A stretch of 22,706 nt of DNA. Origin: Candidatus Omnitrophota bacterium (GTDB taxonomy: Bacteria > Omnitrophota > Gorgyraeia > Pluralincolimonadales > Pluralincolimonadaceae). Positions within the stretch are counted from its first letter, which is position 1. Each line of letters begins with the position of its first letter. The notes beneath the pieces were generated by a model. The model saw only the letters and a list, made by a program, of their open reading frames with translations. It was not told the origin of the DNA and did no database searches. This document shows positions 16,001 to 22,706 of the stretch, one piece after another. A program made the position numbers and the translations under genes. The stretch lies in NCBI GenBank assembly GCA_020061685.1, contig JAGUXU010000095.1, positions 1 through 22,706 of the forward strand. Reading direction: 5' to 3'.

Positions 16001-18763
16001 ATGCGAACGATAGCCACAATATTTTTTATGCTTCTGTGCCTCTTTAACGTCTCGGGAGCGGAAGAGAAGACAAGCGCCGGACAAAAGCCGCTTTTCATCG
16101 CCCATTATATGACATGGTTCGGCATACCTGAGACAAGCGGCCAATGGTATCTGTGGAAATTCATGATGCAGGGCATCGCCGCCGACAAACAGCACGACCC
16201 CGATTATTTTCTGCCGAACGGCCGCCGGAATATCGCCGCGGTCCATTATCCCGTCATAGGGCCTTACGATTCGACCGACCCGGACGTCCTGGAATACCAC
16301 GTCCTTTTGGCCAAAGAAGCCGGCATCGACGGATTCATGGTCAACTGGTACGGCTTGCGCGATAGGGGAGAGCGAAGACAGGAAGACAAGGGATTTGAGC
16401 AGCTCTTAAGAACGGCCGAGCGCCTTGATTTCAAAGTATGCATTAACTTCGACGACAAATGCTCCTTTCCCCCTTACCAGAATCTTACCGGCAGGAAAGA
16501 AGCGGTAAACTACGCCAAGGAGACCCTGAAAGAGGCCATGTTTAAATACGCCTCGAGCCCGGCATATCTAAAGATCGACGGGAGGCCTGTCATCTCTAAT
16601 TTCGGCTGGTGGTATGTAGCGGCCGACTCCATGGAACAGACCTCATTTAGTCCCGCCGAATGGAAAGAGATCATAGATTACCTTAAGGATTATAGGCCCT
16701 TTTTTATCCATGACTACCAATACCATTGGAAGAAATCCATAGAAGAGACCGGGTTTCTCACCTCGGCTGATTCCGTATTTCCCTGGATAGGGATGAAGAA
16801 TGACAGGATCGCGTTTATAGAAGAATCCCGGAAATTACTGAAAGAAGGCAAGATCAGGATGGTAAGCGGAATAGCAAATCCCGGTTTTGATAATACCGCC
16901 TGTCAGGGCTGGGGCGGAGGCATCAGCATAATACCGCGCCGCGAAGGGCAGGAATACCGGGATAACCTTGATGAAGCTATCCGCTATGGCGCCGGTTTTA
17001 TACAGATCGTCACATGGAACGATTTTACCGAGGGAAGCACGGTCGAACCCACGGAAGAGTACGGCGACCTTTACCTGAAGATCACCTCCGAATATGCCAA
17101 CCGGTATGGGGCCCCCGCGGTATACGGAAGGTCACTGGACCTGCCCCAAAAAATATACGCCCTAAGGAAGCTGACCAGCCGCCTTAAGGAGAGCGGAAAG
17201 GTCCCGCCGGAGACCTTATCCGAGATAGAGAATAATACGGATAGGAGCGTCGATTCTCTCATTAAACATGACCGTATCGATTCGGAGAAATTGCTGGCAG
17301 AAGCGCGCGGCCTTGCCGAAGACGAGGAAAAGAAACTGCCGGCAGACAAAAAAATAGAGGCGGCCCTCAGTTCCGCCTCGGATAGAGCCGTCTCGGGGGA
17401 GACCGTCGATTTTGCCCTGCGTATCAAAAACCCCTATGATGAAACTATCTCTGCCATGATCCAGATCGATTGCTACGGGATCCCGCGGCAATGGCTGGTT
17501 AAATCCGGAAAGACCGTCTCCCTCGAAGCAGGTGAAGAGAAGACCGAGATATTCCAGGTCCAGGTCCCCGAAGACGCCGCCGAGATATCCGGTTGGCTGA
17601 CGGCGAGGATACTTTCTTCGCGCGCGCCCGTTACTTCGAATCTGGCGTATATAACCGTCCTTCGCGGCTATCTATACGCCGATATAGGCCCCGTAAATCT
17701 GTTACGCGCAGGCAGGAGCGAGAAGCTTGATCTGAGTTTGGATTCCAGGCAGAAGGGACCGGAGCCCGCGAAAATCACTTTTGCCGCTCCGGAGGGCTGG
17801 ACGGTAAGACCCTCCATTATATTCAAAGAGATCCCGAAGGAGGGGAAGATATCGGTGCCTTTTACGCTTAAAGCGCCCAAAGGCGCTTCCCGCAACGGCA
17901 CACTGGCCGTATCCATCCTTTCAGGCACATATGAGTATACGATCAGGGAACCCTTCGCAGTCCTTCTCAAGAATAAAGCGGCGGTCATGGAGGGAGATAT
18001 AAATCAGGACGGCTCGACCGATCTGGTGCTCGGAAACGGACGGACGGAGCTGCACTGCACCCCGTCGATCGGGGGAAGGATATTAGCCGTCATCGACAGG
18101 TCCTCGGGCAGGAACCAGCTTTTCCTGGATTATCCGAAAGTGGAAAAAACAAAAGGAGACTCCGCCGATAAGTGGGCGGAATACGGCGGGATAAACGATA
18201 CATTTCCCGGCGAATGGCCCGGTGCCGTTTGGAATAACGATTGGGATTACCGCGTCGTCGCCCGGGAAGGAGACGCGGTCTCGGCGGTCCTTTCGGCAAA
18301 GACAAAAGACGGCCTCCTTATCCAAAAGGGGATCATTGTCCACTCAGATTCGCCTTTTATAGGGCTGCGGTATGAATTACGGAATACGACAAACCAGCCG
18401 AGAGAGGTCTTTTGGTCAAATCATCCCGATCTGGCGCCGGGCGGCGAGGCCGGGCCCGAGGACATAATGATCCTCCCGGCGGCAGAACATAGCTATTCGC
18501 CGAGCCTCACAAAAACGCATCATACTCCGGCGGAAGACTGGATGCTGGCTTATGATTCAAAGACAGGGGAATGTTTCGGCCAGGTATTCGATAAGTCGCT
18601 TGTGGAGAAAATAGGCATCTGGGAAGGCAAGAATTTCTTCACGATGGAACAGATCTCGGGGAAGATAACCCTTAAGCCGGGTGAAAGCAAAAATTTCATG
18701 ATCGATTATATCGCCGGCAGGGATTCACCGGGTAATATCGTTAAACTGCTCCGCAATAAATAA
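16001..18763 (+). CDS. Secreted GH99/GH71-like glycoside hydrolase with beta-sandwich modules
   Basis: The 920-residue product has a signal peptide (about 1-20, no lipobox) and a catalytic TIM-barrel-like domain (about 30-370). Segments such as LFIAHYMTWFG, EAGIDGFMVNWYG and WNDFTEGSTVEPTEEYG (from Trp339) resemble GH99 endo-mannosidases and GH71 alpha-1,3-glucanases. Asp341 and Glu344 match the spacing of the GH99 catalytic pair. A helical, charged linker (about 380-450) precedes two immunoglobulin-like beta domains (about 455-555 and 558-655). A DxNxDGxxD calcium-type loop follows (666-674), then a mutarotase-like beta-sandwich (about 680-910) with a PSIGGRI segment. Substrate is unknown; alpha-mannan or alpha-glucan is a guess from family. 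The ATG lies one base after nadC, behind an AAGG site. Codon use resembles the neighbours. Confidence 0.8.
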   Translation: MRTIATIFFMLLCLFNVSGAEEKTSAGQKPLFIAHYMTWFGIPETSGQWYLWKFMMQGIAADKQHDPDYFLPNGRRNIAAVHYPVIGPYDSTDPDVLEYHVLLAKEAGIDGFMVNWYGLRDRGERRQEDKGFEQLLRTAERLDFKVCINFDDKCSFPPYQNLTGRKEAVNYAKETLKEAMFKYASSPAYLKIDGRPVISNFGWWYVAADSMEQTSFSPAEWKEIIDYLKDYRPFFIHDYQYHWKKSIEETGFLTSADSVFPWIGMKNDRIAFIEESRKLLKEGKIRMVSGIANPGFDNTACQGWGGGISIIPRREGQEYRDNLDEAIRYGAGFIQIVTWNDFTEGSTVEPTEEYGDLYLKITSEYANRYGAPAVYGRSLDLPQKIYALRKLTSRLKESGKVPPETLSEIENNTDRSVDSLIKHDRIDSEKLLAEARGLAEDEEKKLPADKKIEAALSSASDRAVSGETVDFALRIKNPYDETISAMIQIDCYGIPRQWLVKSGKTVSLEAGEEKTEIFQVQVPEDAAEISGWLTARILSSRAPVTSNLAYITVLRGYLYADIGPVNLLRAGRSEKLDLSLDSRQKGPEPAKITFAAPEGWTVRPSIIFKEIPKEGKISVPFTLKAPKGASRNGTLAVSILSGTYEYTIREPFAVLLKNKAAVMEGDINQDGSTDLVLGNGRTELHCTPSIGGRILAVIDRSSGRNQLFLDYPKVEKTKGDSADKWAEYGGINDTFPGEWPGAVWNNDWDYRVVAREGDAVSAVLSAKTKDGLLIQKGIIVHSDSPFIGLRYELRNTTNQPREVFWSNHPDLAPGGEAGPEDIMILPAAEHSYSPSLTKTHHTPAEDWMLAYDSKTGECFGQVFDKSLVEKIGIWEGKNFFTMEQISGKITLKPGESKNFMIDYIAGRDSPGNIVKLLRNK

Positions 18764-18775
18764 GGATGAGCCGGA

Positions 18776-21622
18776 TTGATAAGGACTAAATTAGCGATAG
18801 TGTTTTCTTTATCATTGATCTTTTACGCGCTTGGCCCTGTGAGCTCGCGGGCGGCCGTTACCGTGACCGCCTCCTCAAGCGAAAACGAATCTAATTCAGC
18901 CGAAAAGGCCTTTGACGGCAATACGCAGACCCGTTGGGGCAGCCAGTTCTCCGACCGGCAATGGCTGCTGATAGATATGGGGGAACCCAAGGATATAGTC
19001 GGCCTTACGCTATATTGGGAAGCCGCCTACGGAAGATCGTATAATATACTGCTCTCTGAGGACGGAAAGAGATGGGGGAATGTCTACGCGACCGCCGAAG
19101 GCGACGGCCTGATAGATGATATCTATTTCGGGAAGAAAAGAGCCAGATTTATAAAGATATCCCTCAGCGAACGGGGCACGCAATGGGGCTATTCGTTGTG
19201 GGAAGTCACGGTAAAAGGGCCGGAAGAAGAGATGGCGATAACCGCTTATCCCGTAAGCAAAGCGAATTATCCCGAGGACGCGATGGACGGAGACGCGGGG
19301 ACTATGTGGTGGAGCGGAAAGGCGGATAAGGCCTGGCTTAAGATAGAATTCAAAAAAGATAAAAATTTGGGCGGCATATTCATAGATTGGGGAGAGGATT
19401 ACGCGACGTCGTACAAGGTGGAAGTATCCCCGGATAATAAAACATGGAATACCGTCTACGAACAGAAGAATGGCAAGGGCGGCCTGGATAAAATATACGT
19501 CAACGTAAGAAACAAACGTTACCTTAAGATCGATTGCGAAAACAGCAATAACGGGAAAGGATACGCCATGAAAGAGATTCATCTTAAAGACTGGGAGGAC
19601 ATCGCCAAACACAAAGGCCTTGATAAGGCCCGCGGGTTGGCCGGATGGGAGGGGAACCGCTTCAAGGCATTCATAGGGAGAGACGGCTCGTTCGCGTGTT
19701 ATCCTTATCCGTTCCGCGTCACTTTCTGGGTATATGACGGCGAGAAAGACCTGCTTTATACGCCCGAGACCCTGGAGACGGATTGGAGGCTCATCGACGG
19801 CGGCTATCCCGTTACCGTCGTTTCATGGAAGAGCGGAGAGCTTGAATCGCAGACGACGGTCTTCTCGTGGTGGGACGAAAAAATAGGCAAGATGATGAAT
19901 TACGCGCGGGTATCCGTCAAGAATGCCGGGAAGAAGGACAGGGATGTCTCGATCTATGCGGTCATCCGCCCGAACCCGCTCTATCCGAAGTGGAAAGTCG
20001 AAGATATAAAGACGATAGAATATGACAACGACCACACGGTCAAAATAAACGGCGCGCCGCGGATCTTTCTTGACGAGAGGGCAGACGGTCCCATCGGAAA
20101 AGAGATAAAGGACGCGTTGTCCTATAAGAGACTGATCAAGGCCGGCCAGGCCGAGACTATCGACCTGATGGTGCCGGCAGGCGAAGGCCGCGACCTCAAT
20201 TTCAACGAGATAAAGGACCTGAGTTTCGACGAGGCGCTCGACCTTACCGTAAAATACTGGAAAGGCCGGGCCCCGCTGGAGATGACCCTTCCCGACAGGA
20301 GATACAGCGATTGTTTCTACTCATCGCTCTATTATATACTCATAATGGACGAACAGAACAAATTGTTCCCCGGCCCGTACGAATACACTTCGTTCTTCCT
20401 GCACGACGCGGTCGATATGGATAACGCACTCGACAAGGCAGGGCTTGTGGAAGAGGCGCGCGACTCTACGGATTATTTCAACTACGCTGAAGGCGGCGGA
20501 TATGTCGACGAGCTCGGCGGAAGCATCTTCGCGCTTTACGAACACTACCGTTTGACTAAAGACAAGGCATATCTCGAGGCTGTCTATCCCCGGATGAAAT
20601 CCGGCTGCGAACTTATCAGGAAATTGCGCGCAAAACAGCTTGAATTACCGAAGGACGATCCCGCCTACGGGCTCCTGCCGAAAGGGGTAAGCCAGGATAA
20701 CTTCAAGATCCCGGCATATCTATACGTCGATGACTGGTGGGCGGTCGTAGGGCTTAAATCCGGCTGGGAGGCCGCGGAGCTGCTTGGAAGGAAGGACGAC
20801 GCCAAATGGTTCAAGGAGGAATATGAGGCCCTTCTTAAGGCCACGATCGCGAGCATAGAAAAAGTGATGAAGAAGGAAGGGCTTGAGTATATGCCCGGCT
20901 TCGCGGATTACTGGCCCAAGGAGATGCGCACCATCGACGAGCAGCATAGGATCCTGGGAGATACGCAGATGGCCTGGGCGCACCGCCCGGCGCTATTTCC
21001 CGGCCAGAATATGGGGATAACGGTCCCGATGGACCTCTTTAGGAGGTCGTATAAACAATACTGGCAGAATGCCGGCAAGTTCACCGATTACGACGGGGCG
21101 TGGTTTGTGGAATATGAAAAAGCGTTCTGGGGATATAATTTCAAACTGGCGCACCCCTTGATATATTTGGGAATGGAAGACATCGCGCTGAAAAATATCG
21201 AGTGGGGCATCGGGCATCAATCCTGCCCCGGCGGATGGATGGAAGCGATGCCGAGCAGGAAAAATGAAAAAGGCCTGTACGAGATAACCGAGGGAATAAT
21301 CGGCGATGTCCCGCATGGCTGGTCGGCCGCGCATTACATACTTTTGCTGCGCGATATGTTATTGCGCGAGGACGGGAACAAATTGGTCCTTTTATCGTGC
21401 GTGCCCGAGGCGTGGCTTGACGACGGCAAGGTCATTGAGGTCAAGAACGCGCCGACTTATTTCGGCAGGATCGGTTTCAGGGTCCAGAGTTTCCGCAATA
21501 AAGGTTTCCTGAAATTGACGCTCGATGCCGCTACTCCGCCGCCCGAAGGATATGTCCTGACCGTCGGGAAAAAGAAGGTCGCGGTCCCCGCAAGCACAAA
21601 AGAAATAGATATAAAAATATAA
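18776..21622 (+). CDS. Secreted protein with two F5/8 type C (CBM32-like) domains and a six-hairpin glycosidase-like domain
   Basis: The 948-residue product has a signal peptide (about 1-26). Two discoidin/F5-8 type C sugar-binding domains (about 27-148 and 152-272) follow; each has the AFDGNTQTRW- or AMDGDAGTMWW-like start and a RFIKISL- or RYLKIDC-like strand. A beta-sandwich (about 285-465) comes next, then an (alpha/alpha)6 domain (about 500-880) with FLHDAVDMDNALDKAGL and PHGWSAAHYILLLRDML, both typical of six-hairpin glycosidases. A small C-terminal beta segment closes it. I cannot assign a GH family or name the catalytic acids. The start is TTG 18776, needed for the signal peptide, with AAGGA nine bases upstream. 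It lies 12 bases after the GH99-like gene, so both are probably co-translated and act on one extracellular glycan. Confidence 0.78.
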   Translation: MIRTKLAIVFSLSLIFYALGPVSSRAAVTVTASSSENESNSAEKAFDGNTQTRWGSQFSDRQWLLIDMGEPKDIVGLTLYWEAAYGRSYNILLSEDGKRWGNVYATAEGDGLIDDIYFGKKRARFIKISLSERGTQWGYSLWEVTVKGPEEEMAITAYPVSKANYPEDAMDGDAGTMWWSGKADKAWLKIEFKKDKNLGGIFIDWGEDYATSYKVEVSPDNKTWNTVYEQKNGKGGLDKIYVNVRNKRYLKIDCENSNNGKGYAMKEIHLKDWEDIAKHKGLDKARGLAGWEGNRFKAFIGRDGSFACYPYPFRVTFWVYDGEKDLLYTPETLETDWRLIDGGYPVTVVSWKSGELESQTTVFSWWDEKIGKMMNYARVSVKNAGKKDRDVSIYAVIRPNPLYPKWKVEDIKTIEYDNDHTVKINGAPRIFLDERADGPIGKEIKDALSYKRLIKAGQAETIDLMVPAGEGRDLNFNEIKDLSFDEALDLTVKYWKGRAPLEMTLPDRRYSDCFYSSLYYILIMDEQNKLFPGPYEYTSFFLHDAVDMDNALDKAGLVEEARDSTDYFNYAEGGGYVDELGGSIFALYEHYRLTKDKAYLEAVYPRMKSGCELIRKLRAKQLELPKDDPAYGLLPKGVSQDNFKIPAYLYVDDWWAVVGLKSGWEAAELLGRKDDAKWFKEEYEALLKATIASIEKVMKKEGLEYMPGFADYWPKEMRTIDEQHRILGDTQMAWAHRPALFPGQNMGITVPMDLFRRSYKQYWQNAGKFTDYDGAWFVEYEKAFWGYNFKLAHPLIYLGMEDIALKNIEWGIGHQSCPGGWMEAMPSRKNEKGLYEITEGIIGDVPHGWSAAHYILLLRDMLLREDGNKLVLLSCVPEAWLDDGKVIEVKNAPTYFGRIGFRVQSFRNKGFLKLTLDAATPPPEGYVLTVGKKKVAVPASTKEIDIKI

Positions 21623-21627
21623 AGGGC

Positions 21628-21684
21628 TGGATCCCCGTTTTCACGGGGATGATAGATTGTCATTCCCGCGGAAGCGGGAATCCA
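21628..21684. repeat. REP/BIME-like inverted pair of hairpins
   Basis: Two 20-base hairpins lie head to head in a 57-base element symmetric about base 21656. Arm A is ATCCCCGT-TTTC-ACGGGGAT (21631-21650) and arm B is ATTCCCGC-GGAA-GCGGGAAT (21662-21681). They are flanked by TGG and CCA, with GATA and TGTC around the centre. Of 28 symmetric base pairs, I count 21 Watson-Crick, 5 G-T and 2 mismatches. Sequences of the form GTCATTCCCGC...GCGGGAATCCA are known as dispersed extragenic palindromes in many bacteria. The minus-strand translation contains HPRENGDP, a string I associate with spurious proteins over such repeats. It begins six bases after the glycosidase stop. Confidence 0.85.
21631..21681 (+). 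terminator. Possible mRNA 3'-end stabiliser or attenuator hairpins before uvrB
   Basis: As RNA, the double hairpin directly behind the glycosidase stop could slow 3' exonucleases or cause partial termination. Neither stem is followed by a run of Ts (only TAGTTGTT after the second), so it is not a classic intrinsic terminator. The regulatory role is inferred from position and structure alone. Confidence 0.35.
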
Positions 21685-21692
21685 TAGTTGTT

Positions 21693-22706
21693 ATGTCAAA
21701 ATTCAAACTCGTCTCATCGTTCAAGCCCACAGGCGACCAGCCGCAGGCAATAAGGGCTCTTTCCGAAGGACTTGGCGGCGGTAAGCGTTATCAGACGTTA
21801 CTTGGCGTCACCGGTTCGGGCAAGACCTTTACGCTTGCCAATGTCATAGAGAAAGCGGGCAGGCCCGTCCTCGTCGTATCCCACAATAAGACTCTTGCCG
21901 CGCAGCTGTACAGCGAGTTCAAGGAATTTTTCCCCGAGAACGCGGTCGAATATTTCGTGAGCTATTACGATTATTACCAGCCCGAGGCGTATATACCGCA
22001 GACAGATACCTATATAGAAAAGGACTCCTCGATAAACGACCGGCTCGACCGCCTGCGCCTATCGGCCACATCTTCCCTGATGTCGCGGGACGACGTGATA
22101 ATAGTCGCCAGCGTCTCCTGTATCTATAATCTGGGCTCACCCGAAGATTACGCCGAGATGCTTGTCGCGCTTGAGGAAGGCCAGAAGGCAGACAGGGACG
22201 AGGCATTGCGGCGGTTGATAAATATCCAATATGAACGCAACGACGTAGGATTCACCCGCGGCAAAGTAAGGGTCCGCGGCGATACGGTCGAGATATTTCC
22301 CGCCTATAAAGAAGAGGCGATAAGGGTCGAATTCTTCGGCGACACGATAGAGAAGATACAGGAGTTCAATCCTGTCTCGGGAAAGGTCATCGGCAGGCGC
22401 GAGCGGATCACCGTATATCCCGCCAAACATTTTATAACCGCGCCCGGTAGGATAGAAGACGCTATCAAAGTAATTAACGAAGAGCTCGCCGAACGGCTGG
22501 AATCCTTCCGCTCAAAGGGAAAACTCCTTGAGGCCCAGCGCCTGGAACAGCGCACGAAATACGATATGGAGATGCTGCGCGAGATCGGCTATTGCCACGG
22601 GATAGAGAACTACTCACGCCATTTGACAGGCCGTCCGGCAGGCAGCCGGCCATATTGCCTGATAGATTACTTTCCGGATGATTTCCTGACCATAATCGAC
22701 GAATCC
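21693..22706 (+). CDS. uvrB: UvrABC system protein B (3' partial)
   Basis: UvrB is the damage-verifying helicase-like subunit of nucleotide excision repair; it loads with UvrA and recruits UvrC. The window holds the first 338 residues of an expected 660-680, ending at DES of the Walker B-type DESH box. Visible motifs are FKPTGDQPQAI (residues 10-20), the Walker A GVTGSGKT (38-45), SHNKTLAAQLYSEFK, the DNA-inserting beta-hairpin FVSYYDYYQPEAYIPQ with TDTYIEKD, and the domain with YERNDVGFTRGKVRVRGD. The ATG at 21693 is set by the conserved MSKFKLVSSF start. It has no clear Shine-Dalgarno in the 11 bases after the upstream hairpin, and no promoter or LexA box was recognised before it. Confidence 0.97.
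   Translation, partial: MSKFKLVSSFKPTGDQPQAIRALSEGLGGGKRYQTLLGVTGSGKTFTLANVIEKAGRPVLVVSHNKTLAAQLYSEFKEFFPENAVEYFVSYYDYYQPEAYIPQTDTYIEKDSSINDRLDRLRLSATSSLMSRDDVIIVASVSCIYNLGSPEDYAEMLVALEEGQKADRDEALRRLINIQYERNDVGFTRGKVRVRGDTVEIFPAYKEEAIRVEFFGDTIEKIQEFNPVSGKVIGRRERITVYPAKHFITAPGRIEDAIKVINEELAERLESFRSKGKLLEAQRLEQRTKYDMEMLREIGYCHGIENYSRHLTGRPAGSRPYCLIDYFPDDFLTIIDES

Noticed and set aside
21657..21690. Promoter for uvrB within the repeat (TTGTCA as a -35)
   Set aside because: The matching -10 position reads ATCCAT, and the better CATAGT requires a 20-base spacer; too weak to claim.
21623..21692. LexA/SOS box upstream of uvrB
   Set aside because: The palindromes present are GC-rich REP arms and do not match CTG-N10-CAG or GAAC-N4-GTTC type operators.
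1..22706. Defence system, prophage, integron, CRISPR array or insertion sequence
   Set aside because: I looked for transposase or integrase motifs, direct repeat arrays with spacers, and nuclease or toxin genes, and saw none; all coding space is taken by the genes listed.

Overview
The window reads as about 22.7 kb of a bacterial chromosome at roughly 50-55% GC (my estimate by eye). It is densely packed, and every complete gene lies on the + strand. Isoleucine ATA and arginine AGG codons are used freely even in housekeeping genes. The threonine operon carries an archaeal-type phosphoglycerate mutase relative instead of a recognisable thrB. Together these suggest an uncultivated Gram-negative-like lineage such as Candidatus Omnitrophota. 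That assignment is inference from style and gene order, not from a marker-gene tree.

Region 1 (1-5958) is one run of abutting or overlapping genes: the 3' part of a phosphoglucomutase/phosphomannomutase gene, lepA, lepB, pgsA, plsY and gpsA. It covers sugar-phosphate supply, translation quality control, signal peptide removal, and the glycerol-3-phosphate steps of phospholipid synthesis (gpsA makes G3P, plsY acylates it, pgsA makes the phosphatidylglycerol precursor).

Region 2 (5959-15999) starts with the clearest promoter in the window, then a tRNA-Pro(GGG) whose CCA end lies only 21 bases before hom. It continues with thrC, the apgM-like gene (probable homoserine kinase stand-in), lysC, cimA, valS and nadC. 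This is an aspartate-family and branched-chain amino acid operon: LysC and Hom feed threonine, and CimA opens the threonine-independent pyruvate route to isoleucine. Three start or translation signals stand out. lysC has a GTG start behind a perfect Shine-Dalgarno. A second perfect Shine-Dalgarno inside lysC precedes an in-frame ATG that would make a separate ACT-domain beta subunit. nadC has no ATG, GTG or TTG available for its N-terminus and seems to start at a CTG overlapping the valS stop.

Region 3 (16001-21622) holds two large secreted carbohydrate-active proteins, one GH99/GH71-like and one with two F5/8 type C domains plus a six-hairpin glycosidase-like domain. They lie directly behind nadC with gaps of 1 and 12 bases. 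This is the accessory part of the window and the most likely place for undescribed biochemistry.

Region 4 (21623-22706) is a symmetric 57-base double-hairpin repeat (REP/BIME-like) followed by the 5' half of uvrB, which runs off the end. No stretch over 300 bases lacks a gene. The longest gaps are 5959-6125 (promoter, tRNA and leader) and 21623-21692 (the repeat). I saw no CRISPR array, transposase, integrase, rRNA or phage gene. The best leads are the two-enzyme secreted locus, the putative homoserine kinase replacement, the internal LysC start, the CTG start of nadC and the covarying double hairpin before uvrB.
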